From: Chloroflexota bacterium
GTDB taxonomy: Bacteria; Chloroflexota; Anaerolineae; Aggregatilineales; Phototrophicaceae
Direction: 5' to 3'
DNA: 64,000 nt
NCBI GenBank assembly: GCA_013388745.1
Contig: JACAER010000017.1
Location: 1-64,000, forward strand
Shown: piece after piece, positions 28,754-39,600 of the stretch
How positions within the stretch are numbered: position 1 is the first letter of the stretch
Layout of the letters: the number at the start of each line of letters is the position of its first letter
Made by a program: the position numbers and the translations under genes
The notes under the pieces: model-generated
Seen by the model: the letters and a program-made list of their open reading frames with translations, nothing else
The model's database searches: none
Told to the model about the DNA's origin: nothing

Positions 28754-29560
28754 CTAGGCTACCCGTTTGTCGAGAAATTCGAGCAGAACGCGGTTAAAAA
28801 ACGGCGCGTTGTCCTGGTTCGCGTTGTGGCCGGCGTCGGGGATTACCGTATAGGTGACATCCGGCTCATACGCTGCCCAGCGCGGGGCATCGCGGCGGAT
28901 TGTGCCCGCATTATCGTGATCACCGTGCGTGAGCAAAAACGGCACACGGATATGATGACCGGGAAAGCCTTTATCATCTACCGCCATCGTGACCGCTTTC
29001 CAGATTTTGAGGAATTCCGCGCGCGACAGTTGGCCGATGGTGCGCAGCATATACTCCTGCGCGGCAGGTGTGATGGCGACGCTGCGCGCGACAGTGCGCT
29101 TGAAATGCTCATATGGCCACAGATCGAACAGCGGCAGCGAGGCTTTGAGCGCCCAGACTTCCCATTTTTTATAGGCAAAGGCGATATTCACAGCGTCGAT
29201 AATCACCAGCGCTTTGACACGCTGCCGCGCGCGCAGATAGACATACTGGCTGATGAGGCCGCCCATCGACTGCCCGGCCAGCACCGCCTGTTCGACGCCG
29301 AGCGCATCCAGCAGCGCCAGCAAATCGTCGGCGCAGTCTTGCAGCACAAAATCATCCTTGAGCGGGCGCGAAAGGCCATGCCCGCGCACGTCCCATGTCA
29401 ATAGTGGGTACTTTCCGGCCAGCGCCGCCACCTGTTGATCGAACATAGCATGATCGGCGGTCGCGCCGTGGGTCAGCACCAGCAGCGGGCGGCCTGTATC
29501 TGCCGACAGATGCCAGTAGTGCAGCGAAACGCCGGCGCGTTCGAGTACTCGAGCGTTCAT
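28754..29560 (-). CDS. Alpha/beta hydrolase
   Basis: LAGQSMGGLISQ nucleophile elbow; C-terminal PDAGHNAN. Confidence 0.88.
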   Translation of the reverse strand: MNARVLERAGVSLHYWHLSADTGRPLLVLTHGATADHAMFDQQVAALAGKYPLLTWDVRGHGLSRPLKDDFVLQDCADDLLALLDALGVEQAVLAGQSMGGLISQYVYLRARQRVKALVIIDAVNIAFAYKKWEVWALKASLPLFDLWPYEHFKRTVARSVAITPAAQEYMLRTIGQLSRAEFLKIWKAVTMAVDDKGFPGHHIRVPFLLTHGDHDNAGTIRRDAPRWAAYEPDVTYTVIPDAGHNANQDNAPFFNRVLLEFLDKRVA

Positions 29561-30009
29561 ACGAGCAGTTTAAACCTTACCATCTCGCGGCTGGCGAGCG
29601 CCTGCGCCAGTTCCGCCGCCGGCGCGCTGAGCGGCACGCCGAACAGACGCGGGAACACCTGCGCATGGTCGCGTTTGTAAATCTCGAACAGCCGCTCTTT
29701 TTCGGCTTGATCGCTGATGCGCTCGGCGCACGCCCGGTAGTCTTGGCCCTTGATATTGAGCGTGACTTCGGGATGCGCCAGCAGGTTTTTGTACCAGTTG
29801 GACACGCCGCCGGGATTCAGCGAGATCAACGTTTCGCCATCGCGGATATAGCCGATAGGCGTGGAAAACTGCTTGCCGCTCTTGCGGCCTGTGGTGGTGA
29901 TGACCATCACGAAATTGCTCATGCCGCCCATCCAGTTGCGGCGCAGCATGAAGGCCTGAAAGCCCATCATCGCTTTGGCAAAACCCGATATATTGCGTAC
30001 ATTCGACAT
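29557..30009 (-). CDS. Nitroreductase / F420-type deazaflavin-dependent oxidoreductase
   Basis: TTTGRKSGKQFSTPIGYIRDG, GGVSNWYKNLLAHPEVTLNI. Confidence 0.85.
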   Translation of the reverse strand: MSNVRNISGFAKAMMGFQAFMLRRNWMGGMSNFVMVITTTGRKSGKQFSTPIGYIRDGETLISLNPGGVSNWYKNLLAHPEVTLNIKGQDYRACAERISDQAEKERLFEIYKRDHAQVFPRLFGVPLSAPAAELAQALASREMVRFKLLV

Positions 30010-30013
30010 GTGG

Positions 30014-30805
30014 CTATTTCCCTTTCCACTGTGGTGTTTGCTTCGTAATCATGGATTGCGCGCCCTGCTCAAAATCCTCGCTGCCCATCAACTGCGCCTG
30101 CGCCCAGGCTTCCATCTGGAGGCCGCGCTCGACTTCGCTCACACCGTTGATAACATGCTTGGCGTAGGTCACGGCCAGCGGCGCGGCCAGGCGAATTTCG
30201 GCAACCAGTTCATTCGCTTTATCCATCAGCCCGCCTTTGGGGACGATGTAATTGACCAGTCCCCAGCGCTCCGCGGCGTCCAGCGGGATATTTTTGCCGG
30301 TGATGATAAACTCTTTAGCGCGCCCCGGCCCGACCAGGCGTGTGAGGCGCGTGGTGCCGCCAACGTCCGGCACAATGCCCAGACGAGTCTCCGGCAGGCC
30401 GATAATCGTGCCTTCGCTGACGATGCGAAAATCGCAGGCCAGCGCCAGTTCCAGCGCCAGCCCCAGCGCGTAGGTGTGCATCAGGCAGATCACTGGATGC
30501 GGGCAGCGCTCGAACTTGGTGACGATGTTCTGAAAGGCCGCCGTCACCGGGAACATATTGCGCCGCCAATCCGCGCCAAACGCATCGACGATCTCATCAA
30601 AGGCCATGACATCAATGCCCGCCGAAAAACCGCGCCCTTCGCCGCGCAGAATCACGGCGCGCACCCCCGACATATTGCCGGCCTGGGTGATAGCGGCGTC
30701 GAGCGCCTGCATCATCGACCAGTTAAAGGCGTTGCGCTTATCGGGTCGGTTGAGGACGACTTCGGCCACGTCGTCGCGGCGCTGCACCAGCACTAAATCA
30801 CTCAT
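30014..30805 (-). CDS. Enoyl-CoA hydratase/isomerase
   Basis: RPDKRNAFNW, RGEGRGFSAGIDV, FRIVSEGTIIGLPETRLGIVPDVGGTTRL. Confidence 0.88.
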   Translation of the reverse strand: MSDLVLVQRRDDVAEVVLNRPDKRNAFNWSMMQALDAAITQAGNMSGVRAVILRGEGRGFSAGIDVMAFDEIVDAFGADWRRNMFPVTAAFQNIVTKFERCPHPVICLMHTYALGLALELALACDFRIVSEGTIIGLPETRLGIVPDVGGTTRLTRLVGPGRAKEFIITGKNIPLDAAERWGLVNYIVPKGGLMDKANELVAEIRLAAPLAVTYAKHVINGVSEVERGLQMEAWAQAQLMGSEDFEQGAQSMITKQTPQWKGK

Positions 30806-30856
30806 GAAATATTCTCCTGCAAAGAAACTATCCTGGACGCCCAAAACAGCGTCCTT

Positions 30857-31444
30857 TTAGCTGTTATCCAACGCTTTTTTCACAGCGGCGACCAGCAGAC
30901 GTTGTTCCACCGCGTGTATCCGCTGCGCGAAGCTGTCGAGCGTGTCATCGGGGTGCAGCGGCACAACTTCTTGCAGCAGCACCGCGCCAGCATCTACCTC
31001 GGCGATGACTTCATGCACCATCACGCCGCTGTAGTCTATCTCACCGCGCTGAAAAGCGGCAAACGCCCGCGCGATGGCGTCTTTGCCAGCGAACGCGCCG
31101 GGCAGCGCCGGATGCAGATTAATGATACGCCCGGCAAAAGGGGTGATAAAGGCGGGACTCAAGATATGCATCCAGCCCGCCAGCACAATCAAATCGGGCG
31201 CATACGCCGCCACCTGCTGCGCCAGCGCCGCGTCGTAGGCTTCTCGCCCGCGCTCTTTATAGGGTTTGAGCGGGAAAACCAGCGTAGGAATGCCCGCGTT
31301 CTGCGCGCGCACTAAACCATAGGCGGCGGCCATGTTGGAGCCGACCAACACGATTTGCACGGCAAGCGTTTGGCCGGCAGTCGCATCGATCAGCGCTTGC
31401 AAGTTCGTGCCGCCGCCAGAGATCATGACCACAAGCCGCTTCAC
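30857..31444 (-). CDS. purN: Phosphoribosylglycinamide formyltransferase
   Basis: ISGGGTNLQALID, INLHPALPGAFAGKDAI, HEVIAEVDAGAVL. Confidence 0.92.
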   Translation of the reverse strand: MKRLVVMISGGGTNLQALIDATAGQTLAVQIVLVGSNMAAAYGLVRAQNAGIPTLVFPLKPYKERGREAYDAALAQQVAAYAPDLIVLAGWMHILSPAFITPFAGRIINLHPALPGAFAGKDAIARAFAAFQRGEIDYSGVMVHEVIAEVDAGAVLLQEVVPLHPDDTLDSFAQRIHAVEQRLLVAAVKKALDNS

Positions 31445-32463
31445 ACGATTCGCACTCCGTCCAGACCCGCGCGGATGTGCCCGACGACGCAGGCTTCGGG
31501 CAGCGTCGCCCCCGCTTGTGCCGCCTGCTGCCGCGGCACAACCGCCAGCATTCCGATGCCCATATTAAAAACGTGGAACATGTCATCATCGGGAATTTGC
31601 CCTTCGCGCTGGATAAGGGCAAAAATCGGCGGAATCGGCCAGGTGCCCCGCTGAATTTGTGCGCCCAGCCCTGGCGGCAGAATACGCGGCAGATTGTCGA
31701 TCACGCCGCCGCCCGTGATATGCGCCAGCCCGCGAATTTCCACGCCGCCAAGGCGCAGCTTTTGCACATCAGGCAAATATGAGCGATGCACCGCCAGCAG
31801 CGTATCGCCAATGCTGGCGCCGTCCAGATCAGCACGCGCCGCTTCCCAATCCAGCGCCGCCAGCGCGCGCCGCGCCAGCGAAAAGCCGTTGGTATGCAGC
31901 CCGCTGGAGGGCAGCGCGAGCAGCGTATCGCCGTCTTGAACACGCGCGCCATCGATAATGGCGTTTTTTTCTACGACGCCGATGATCGTACCCACAAGGT
32001 CAATTTCGCCCGCTTCGTAGACCCCCGGCATTTCGGCGGTTTCGCCGCCCAGCAGCGCTATCCCTGCCGCGCGGCAGGCTGCGGCCACGCCGCCGACGAT
32101 CGCCGCGACCTGTGCGGCGTCGAGTTTAGACATCGCCACGTAGTCGAGGAAAAACAGCGGCGCAGCGCCCTGTACCAGGATGTCGTTGATACAGTGGTTG
32201 ACCAAATCCTGCCCGATTGTGTGCCAGCGCCCTATCCGCGCGGCAACTTTGGTTTTTGTGCCGACACCATCAGTAGACGCCACCAGCACGGGCGCTGCCA
32301 TGCCCTTCAGCGCGGAAACATCAAACAGGCCGCCAAACGCGCCGATGCCGGCCAAAACCTGCGGGCCATACGTCGCGCGCACCGCCGCTTTCATCAGTTC
32401 CACCGCGCGCGTGCCTTCGGCAATATCGACGCCCGCGCGCGTGTACGCATTATCCGATGCCAT
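31441..32463 (-). CDS. purM: Phosphoribosylformylglycinamidine cyclo-ligase (AIR synthetase)
   Basis: ATG at 32463; [40 protein letters not shown]. Confidence 0.93.
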   Translation of the reverse strand: MASDNAYTRAGVDIAEGTRAVELMKAAVRATYGPQVLAGIGAFGGLFDVSALKGMAAPVLVASTDGVGTKTKVAARIGRWHTIGQDLVNHCINDILVQGAAPLFFLDYVAMSKLDAAQVAAIVGGVAAACRAAGIALLGGETAEMPGVYEAGEIDLVGTIIGVVEKNAIIDGARVQDGDTLLALPSSGLHTNGFSLARRALAALDWEAARADLDGASIGDTLLAVHRSYLPDVQKLRLGGVEIRGLAHITGGGVIDNLPRILPPGLGAQIQRGTWPIPPIFALIQREGQIPDDDMFHVFNMGIGMLAVVPRQQAAQAGATLPEACVVGHIRAGLDGVRIV

Positions 32464-32848
32464 GGATATAGGCCTCTGCTTCGATTTCGACCAGCATCGC
32501 CGGATCAACCAGCGCCGTGACCACGACCAATGTCGCCGCCGGACGAATGTCGCGGAAGACTTCGCCGTGCGCGCGCCCGACCTGCTCCCAATCGGCGATA
32601 TTAGTGACATACATGCGCGTGCGCACGATATGTTCCAGCGCCGCGCCAGCGCGGTTGAGCGCTTCTTCGATATTGCGCAAGGCTTGCTTGGTCTGGGCGT
32701 AAGCATCGCCCGGCGCAACCACCCGGCCATTTTCGTCCGTGCCTGTTGTGCCTGCGACGAACACCACCTGGCCAACACGCACCGCCCGCGAATAGCCCAC
32801 GATACTTTCCCACGGGCGGCCACTGCCATAATTAGTGCGTCCGTTCAT
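32450..32848 (-). CDS. RidA family protein
   Basis: 132 aa; [51 protein letters not shown]. Confidence 0.9.
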   Translation of the reverse strand: MNGRTNYGSGRPWESIVGYSRAVRVGQVVFVAGTTGTDENGRVVAPGDAYAQTKQALRNIEEALNRAGAALEHIVRTRMYVTNIADWEQVGRAHGEVFRDIRPAATLVVVTALVDPAMLVEIEAEAYIHGIG

Positions 32849-32885
32849 GCTGTTGTCCTCATAGACGGTCTATACCGCCCGATAT

Positions 32886-34181
32886 TCACCCTTCGGCGTC
32901 AAAGGCGTCTTCGTCATCAGCGGTTTGACCGATGTCGCGGCGGTAATGCATTCCATCGAAATGAATGTTCTGGACGCGGGCATAGGCACGCCGCAGCGCC
33001 GAGGGTAAATCGTCGCCGCGCGCGCTGACTGCCAGCACCCGCCCACCGCTGGTGAGAATCTGGCCGTTTTTACGCTCTGTGCCTGCGTGGAAAACAGATA
33101 CACTGTCTTCCGTACCGCTACCGCTGTCCAAGCCCTCGATAGGCACACCTTTGCGATAGCTGCCGGGATAGCCATCGGCAGCCAGCACCACCGCCGCCGA
33201 CGCGCCCTGCCGCCAGTGCACATCGATTTCGTGCAGACGGCCTTCGACGCACGCCAGCATAATCTCGGCCAGATCGGTTTCCAGCATGGGAATCAGGGCT
33301 TGCGCTTCGGGATCGCCGAAGCGACAGTTGAATTCCAGCGTCTTAAAGCCGTAGGGCGTAAGCATCAACCCGGCGTAGAGAACGCCAACATACGGTGTGC
33401 CCTTGGCGGCCATACCAAAAATCGTCGGCTTGAGCACGCGGCGCACGATTTCGTCGGCCAGCGCCTGCCCAACGTCTGGCGGCGGTGTGTAGACACCCAT
33501 ACCGCCAGTGTTCGGCCCTTCGTCGCCGTCAAAAGCGCGCTTATGGTCGCGCGCCGGGGGCATCGCCACCACCGTTTGCCCATCACAAAACGCCAGCAGC
33601 GATACCTCACGCCCGCTCAAATATTCCTCGATCACGACGCGATCGCTGGCGTGGCCGAACTCGCCTTCAATCATCATACGCCGCAGCGCGGTTTGCGCTT
33701 CGACTCGGTATTCGGCGATGATGACCCCTTTACCTGCCGCCAGCCCATCGGCTTTCAACACAATCGGCGGGCGCGCGTCGGCCAGATAACGCAGCGCCGT
33801 CGTGTAATCCTCGAAGGCCGAATACTCTGCCGTCGGGATGCCATGCTGCTTCATAAACGCTTTGGCGAAAGCTTTGGAAGATTCCAACTGCGCGGCGGCG
33901 CGTGTGGGACCAAAGATTTTCAGCCCGGCCTCGTGAAAGGTGTCCACGATGCCCGCGGCCAGCGGCGCTTCCGGGCCGACCACGGTGAGATCAACATGGC
34001 GTTCCTGCGCCAGGCGCAGCAGCGCCGGAATATCATCCGCCGCGATCGCTACGTTTTCGCCCAGACTGTCTGTCCCAGCATTGCCGGGGGCGATCGTCAG
34101 GTTGTCTACCAGAGGCGAACGCGCCAACGCCCACGCCAGCGCATGCTCGCGCCCTCCGTTTCCTACAATCAGCACATGCAT
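32886..34181 (-). CDS. purD: Phosphoribosylamine--glycine ligase
   Basis: MHVLIVGNGGREHALAWAL; EFNCRFGDPEAQ. Confidence 0.95.
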   Translation of the reverse strand: MHVLIVGNGGREHALAWALARSPLVDNLTIAPGNAGTDSLGENVAIAADDIPALLRLAQERHVDLTVVGPEAPLAAGIVDTFHEAGLKIFGPTRAAAQLESSKAFAKAFMKQHGIPTAEYSAFEDYTTALRYLADARPPIVLKADGLAAGKGVIIAEYRVEAQTALRRMMIEGEFGHASDRVVIEEYLSGREVSLLAFCDGQTVVAMPPARDHKRAFDGDEGPNTGGMGVYTPPPDVGQALADEIVRRVLKPTIFGMAAKGTPYVGVLYAGLMLTPYGFKTLEFNCRFGDPEAQALIPMLETDLAEIMLACVEGRLHEIDVHWRQGASAAVVLAADGYPGSYRKGVPIEGLDSGSGTEDSVSVFHAGTERKNGQILTSGGRVLAVSARGDDLPSALRRAYARVQNIHFDGMHYRRDIGQTADDEDAFDAEG

Positions 34182-34183
34182 AG

Positions 34184-35668
34184 TTAGACGCCCCATACTC
34201 CTTCAAACAGCGTTTTTTCGCGCTCATCACTTAACAACCAGCGCGGGATATGCACCGGATACTGCCCGGAAAAACAGGCCGTACAGTGGCCGCTGTGTTG
34301 GCCCGCGCCGGCGCGAATCGCCGCGAGCATCCCGCTCAAACTCAGATAATCGAGGCTGTCGGCCCCGATATGCTGGCGAATACCTTCGACATCCAGGCGA
34401 TGCGCGATCAATTCCTTGTACGTCGCCATATCGATGCCCATAAAACACGGGTGCCGCACGGGCGGCGAAGACACACGCACATGCACTTCTGTCGCGCCGC
34501 CTTCGCGCATCAAGCGCACCAGCGGTCCCGATGTGTTGCCGCGCACGATCGAATCGTCGATCAAAATGACGCGCTTGCCCGCCAGATTAGCAGGCAGCGG
34601 ATTGAACTTAAGATGAATGCCGAGCTTGCGCAAATCGTCGTCGGGCTGGATGAAGGTACGCCCAATATAACGATTCTTGATGAGGCCTTCTGTATAAGGG
34701 ATGCCGGATTGCAGCGCATAGCCGATGGCCGCAGGCGTCGATGAGTCCGGCACGGGCACAACGACATCGGCCTCTACCGACGCTTCGAGCGCCAACTGTC
34801 GCCCCATACGCTGGCGCACGCTGTGAATCACCTGCCCTTCGAACTGCGAATCGGGGCGCGCGAAGTAGACATACTCGAAGCTGCACAAGGCGCGCGGCTG
34901 TGGCTCGTGCCCATGCACAGAGGTCAAGCCGTCTTCGTCCAGACGCACGATTTCGCCGGGTTCGACTTCGCGCAGGTACGTGGCGCCGACCGTCAGCAGC
35001 GCGCAGGATTCCGACGCCAGCACATAGCCGCCGTCCTCAAGCTGGCCAATACACAGCGGGCGTAGGCCGTGCGGGTCACGCACGCCATACACCGCCTCGC
35101 GCGTCAGAACAGCCAGCGAATACGCGCCTTGCGCCACATGCATCAGCGCACGAATACGCGCTTCCCAGCGCTCTTTCGGCCCGTTGGCGGAATAACCGCT
35201 GGCCCAGGTTTCTTTGGGACCAGCCAAAAGCTGCACCATCACCTCGCTGTCAGTGGTAGTAGACAGGCCTACGCCGCGCTTCAGGAGTTCCTGCCGCAGT
35301 TCGAGCGCGTTGGTCAGATTGCCGTTGTGCGCCAGCGCCAGTGGGCCATAAACCGTTTCAATGAGATAGGGCTGTGCATTGCGCACATGCGACGAACCGG
35401 TCGTGGAATAGCGGTTGTGACCGATCGCCATATGGCCTCTGAGCGGACTCAGGTTTTGCTCGTTTAAAACCTGCGCCACCAGCCCCATGCCTTTGTGCAC
35501 ATAGGCGGCGCGCCCGTCGCTGCTGGCGATGCCAGCGCTTTCCTGCCCGCGGTGCTGCAAAGCGTACAGGCCGAAAAAAGTCATGCGGGCAACATCGCGT
35601 CCCGGCGCGTACACGCCGAACACCCCGCATTCTTCGTGGGGACGGTCTTCGAACCATTCAGCGTTCAT
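34184..35668 (-). CDS. purF: Amidophosphoribosyltransferase
   Basis: HEECGVFGVY (Cys nucleophile), YALQHRGQESAGI, VILIDDSIVRGNTS. Confidence 0.95.
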   Translation of the reverse strand: MNAEWFEDRPHEECGVFGVYAPGRDVARMTFFGLYALQHRGQESAGIASSDGRAAYVHKGMGLVAQVLNEQNLSPLRGHMAIGHNRYSTTGSSHVRNAQPYLIETVYGPLALAHNGNLTNALELRQELLKRGVGLSTTTDSEVMVQLLAGPKETWASGYSANGPKERWEARIRALMHVAQGAYSLAVLTREAVYGVRDPHGLRPLCIGQLEDGGYVLASESCALLTVGATYLREVEPGEIVRLDEDGLTSVHGHEPQPRALCSFEYVYFARPDSQFEGQVIHSVRQRMGRQLALEASVEADVVVPVPDSSTPAAIGYALQSGIPYTEGLIKNRYIGRTFIQPDDDLRKLGIHLKFNPLPANLAGKRVILIDDSIVRGNTSGPLVRLMREGGATEVHVRVSSPPVRHPCFMGIDMATYKELIAHRLDVEGIRQHIGADSLDYLSLSGMLAAIRAGAGQHSGHCTACFSGQYPVHIPRWLLSDEREKTLFEGVWGV

Positions 35669-36617
35669 GCGCACTCCGATAAGCTTGCAGATGTTGGGCG
35701 ATGCGTGCGGCAGCGGGCTGTGCGCCCGGCTCAAAGGTCTTCCCGGTCAGCTGCTCGTAGACGGCGATATAACGCGCCGCCACTTCCGCACGCAGTTCGG
35801 CGAGCATGGGCGGGATGTCACCTTCGCCGCGGTACCCCTGCTGCGCAAACCATTCCCGCAGATATTCTTTGTCAAAATGTGCCAGCGCGCCCCCCGCATC
35901 ATAGGCCGCGGCCTGCCAGTAACGGCTGGAATCAGGTGTGTGCAGTTCGTCAATCAGCGCCAAACGCCCCTCGATCAATCCGAATTCGTATTTGGTGTCC
36001 ACCAGAATCAGACCGCCGCGCCGCGCGACCTGCTGCCCACGCGCGAACAGTGCCAGCGCCGCCGCTTCGACCTGTTCCCACAGTGTTTTTTCCACTAGCC
36101 CACGTTCGATAATCTCAGCACGCGTCAGGCGTTGATCGTGCGCGCCACCTGTGGCTTTGGTGGTTGGCGTGATGAGCGACTGGGGCAGCGGATCATTTTT
36201 ACGCAGGCCCTCCGGCAGACGCACGCCGTAGGGCTGGCGTTCGCCCTGCGCGTAGAGCGTCCACAGCGACGTGCTGGTGATACCCGTAATATACCCGCGC
36301 ACGATCACCTCGACAGGCAGCGCCTGCGCCTCGCGCGCGATCGTCACGTTGGCATCGGGCACGGCCAGCAGATGATTTTGCACGATGTCGCGCGTTTGCT
36401 CGAACCACCACGCGCTGAGCTGGTTGAGCACCTGTCCCTTATAGGGAATGCTGCCCAGCACGCGATCAAAGGCCGACACACGATCGGTGGTAATTAAGAT
36501 ACGCTTGCCAGCCCAATGGTAGATGTCTCGCACTTTGCCGCTCTCTTTTGCCCCCCACCCTATCAGGTCTACCCCGTTGAGCACGGGCGCATTGAGGAGC
36601 GCGTCAATCTTCAACAT
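35658..36617 (-). CDS. purC: SAICAR synthase
   Basis: GSGKVRDIY-like KESGKVRDIYHW, TDRVSAFDRVL, VDTKYEFG. Confidence 0.93.
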   Translation of the reverse strand: MLKIDALLNAPVLNGVDLIGWGAKESGKVRDIYHWAGKRILITTDRVSAFDRVLGSIPYKGQVLNQLSAWWFEQTRDIVQNHLLAVPDANVTIAREAQALPVEVIVRGYITGITSTSLWTLYAQGERQPYGVRLPEGLRKNDPLPQSLITPTTKATGGAHDQRLTRAEIIERGLVEKTLWEQVEAAALALFARGQQVARRGGLILVDTKYEFGLIEGRLALIDELHTPDSSRYWQAAAYDAGGALAHFDKEYLREWFAQQGYRGEGDIPPMLAELRAEVAARYIAVYEQLTGKTFEPGAQPAAARIAQHLQAYRSAHER

Positions 36618-36619
36618 GA

Positions 36620-39600
36620 CTACCCCCGTTTAAGCGCGTTCTGGAACAGGCGCAGACCGCGCATCCCGGTCTCGCCGCGCTGCCAGCGCGGATGCTGCCA
36701 GGCAAACACATGATCTTCCGGGTGCGGCATCAGGCCGAGCACATTGCCCGCGCGATTCGTCAGTCCGGCGATGCCCAGCAGCGAGCCATTAGGGTTATGC
36801 GGATAAGCAGGGGCGGGATTGCCGTCGGCATCAACATAGCTGAGGGCGACATACCCCTCTGCCCATAGGCGCTGTGACTCGGCTTCAGTGCTGACGGCAA
36901 CACGCCCCTCGCCATGCGCCGCCGGGCAGTAAATCTGCTCCTCCAGCCCTGTTGTAAAGATGCATTGACTACGCGAATTCGATCGCAAATACACCCAACG
37001 ACATTCAAATTGCTCAGACTCATTATACGTGAGCGTGACACTGCGCTGCGCTCTGCCTGCGCTGCCCGGCAGTATCCCCGCCTTCACCAATGCCTGAAAG
37101 CCGTTACAGATGCCGAGCACGGGTTTGCCGCTGGCGACAAAGGCGTGCATCTCATCACCCAAACGCTGCTGCATATCCAGCGCCCAGAGCGTACCCGCGC
37201 CAAGATCGTCGCCATAGGAAAAGCCGCCTGGCAGCACCAGCATAGCATAATCGCGCAAATGGCGTTCGCCAGCGCGCAGTTGGTTGACATGCACGATTTC
37301 CGCCGCGCCACCCGCCAGTTGGCAAGCCAGCGCCGCCTCACGATCGCGATTCGTGCCCGTCGCGTGCAGAATCAGCACCTTTGGCGCGCCTGTGTGAACG
37401 GCTGGTATCCGTGATGCCTGGCTATGCGCAGCCGACAAGCGGGTTAAAGGTGAATTGGCCGGAACAGAAGACGCATATGGCATATGACCACGCCATGCTT
37501 TTTCAAGCTCGGCAACAGGTACGTCAATAACGGTCTGTAGACTGACCCGCTCGCCAGCCTGGATGATGGTTAGGCGCTCAGTCGCAGTTTCGCCAATCGC
37601 GCTTATCATCAACCCAGAGAAGATTTTCTCAAAACGTGCTTTATCGCCTGGCGCTACTTCCACAACGAACCGGCAAATTGATTCACTAAAAGAATCAACA
37701 ACAGCGCTCCGTTGCGTCTCAGCGCGTGTGAACAGAAATATTTTCGCCCCCACACGCCCGGCAATACACATTTCGGCCAGCGCCACGGCGATACCGCCTT
37801 CGCTGACATCGTGGCAGGACTGCACCAGTCCGGCCTGTATGGCCTGATACAGGCGGCGCAGGGTGTCGAGCGCGTTGGGCACAGGCTGCGGCGCAGTGCC
37901 GCCTTCCAGACCATGCAGCCGGTTGTAAAGGCTGCCGCCCATTTCGTCGCGCGTTTCTCCCACGACATACAGCAAATTTCCGGCGGCTTTTAAGTCCATC
38001 GTGACGGTTTTTGTTACGTCAGGCACGATGCCCAGCGCGGAAATCAGCAGCGTACCGGGGATGGCATGTTTCGTGCCGTCGGCGTCGGCATATTCATTAT
38101 TCAGGCTGTCTTTGCCGCTGATAAACGGCGTTTGATAGGTCAGCGCGGCGTCGTGGCAGCCCTGCGCGCAGCGCACCAGCGCCCCCAGACGATCGGGTAA
38201 ATTGGGATTGCCCCAACAGAAATTGTCCAGAATCGCCACTTGATCGGGGTCAGCGCCGACAGCGACGAGGTTGCGCATGGCCTCATCTACGGCGGCATAG
38301 GCCATACGATAGGGGTCGAGCGTGCCATACGCCGGACAAATGCCGTTCGCCAGCGCCGCGCCGCGCGTTGGCAGTTCACCCGACACGCCCAACTGCGTAT
38401 CGAGCGGTACAAGCACCGCAGCATCCGAAGGACCGTGATTATCGACACCCACCAGCGGCTTGAGCGCGCCGCCGCCCTGCACCTCGTGATCGTAGCGGCG
38501 AATCACGTCTTCTTTGCTGCGCACATCGGGGTGCGCCAGCAGCTTGAGCAGCGTTTGCGTCAGGTCTTCGTCACGAATTTGCCTGACGGGTTTTTGTTCA
38601 GGCGGGGCATAAACGGCCTTCAGGCGGCGCTGCGGGATGCCATTGTGCAAAAACGACATGGCCAGATTGCCGACAGCGGTTTCGCCATAGAACAAGCGCA
38701 GCCGCCCGCTGGCCTCAAACGTGCCGATTTTCACAGCTTCGATGTCCTGCCCAGCGCAAATCGCCTGTAGGCGCGACCAGTTTTCCGGCGGCACCGCCAG
38801 CACCATGCGTTCCTGTGCTTCGCTCAGCCAGATTTCCCAGGGACGCAGCCCCGCGTACTTGAGCGGCACATTTTCCAGCGCAACGCGCGCGCCGGTTTGC
38901 GCGCCCATCTCGCCCACCGCCGACGACAGCCCGCCCGCGCCGCAGTCGGTAATCGCCCGGTACAGCTTTTCGTCGCGCGCGCGCAGCACGACTTCCAACA
39001 CCTGTTTTTCGTGTATCGGGTGGCCGATTTGCACGGCGCTGCCGGCCACGGCGCTGGTCGTGGTGTCCATCTCCATGCTGGAAAACGTTGCGCCGCGCAG
39101 CCCATCACGCCCGGTGCGCCCGCCAATGACGACGATCAAATCGCCCGGATGCGCCCCCGAAGGATGCGCGCCGCGCGGCAAAATACCCAGCGAGCCGCAA
39201 AACACTAGCGGATTAGCTGTGTAACCTTTGTCGTAGAGAATCGCCCCGTTGACGGTGGGGATTCCCATTTTGTTGCCGTAATCTTCGATGCCCGCGACCA
39301 CCCCATCGGCGATGCGGCGCGGGTGCAGCACATTAGCAGGCAGCGCCTCGTGCGGCGTATCGGGAAGCCCAAAACACAGCACATCGGTATTAGCGATGGG
39401 ACGCGCGCTGACGCCCAGAATATCGCGCACGACGCCGCCGACACCCGTGTTCGCCCCGCCAAACGGCTCCAGCGCCGAAGGATGATTATGGGTTTCGACC
39501 TTAAACGCCAGATCAAATCGCTCGTCAAAGGCGACAATGCCGGCGTTATCGACAAACGCTGAGCGCACGAAAGGCTTGTTCACTTTTTCGGCAGCGGCGC

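Noticed and set aside
33087-34187. 366-aa plus-strand ORF opposite purD
   Set aside because: Antisense shadow of a well-supported purD gene
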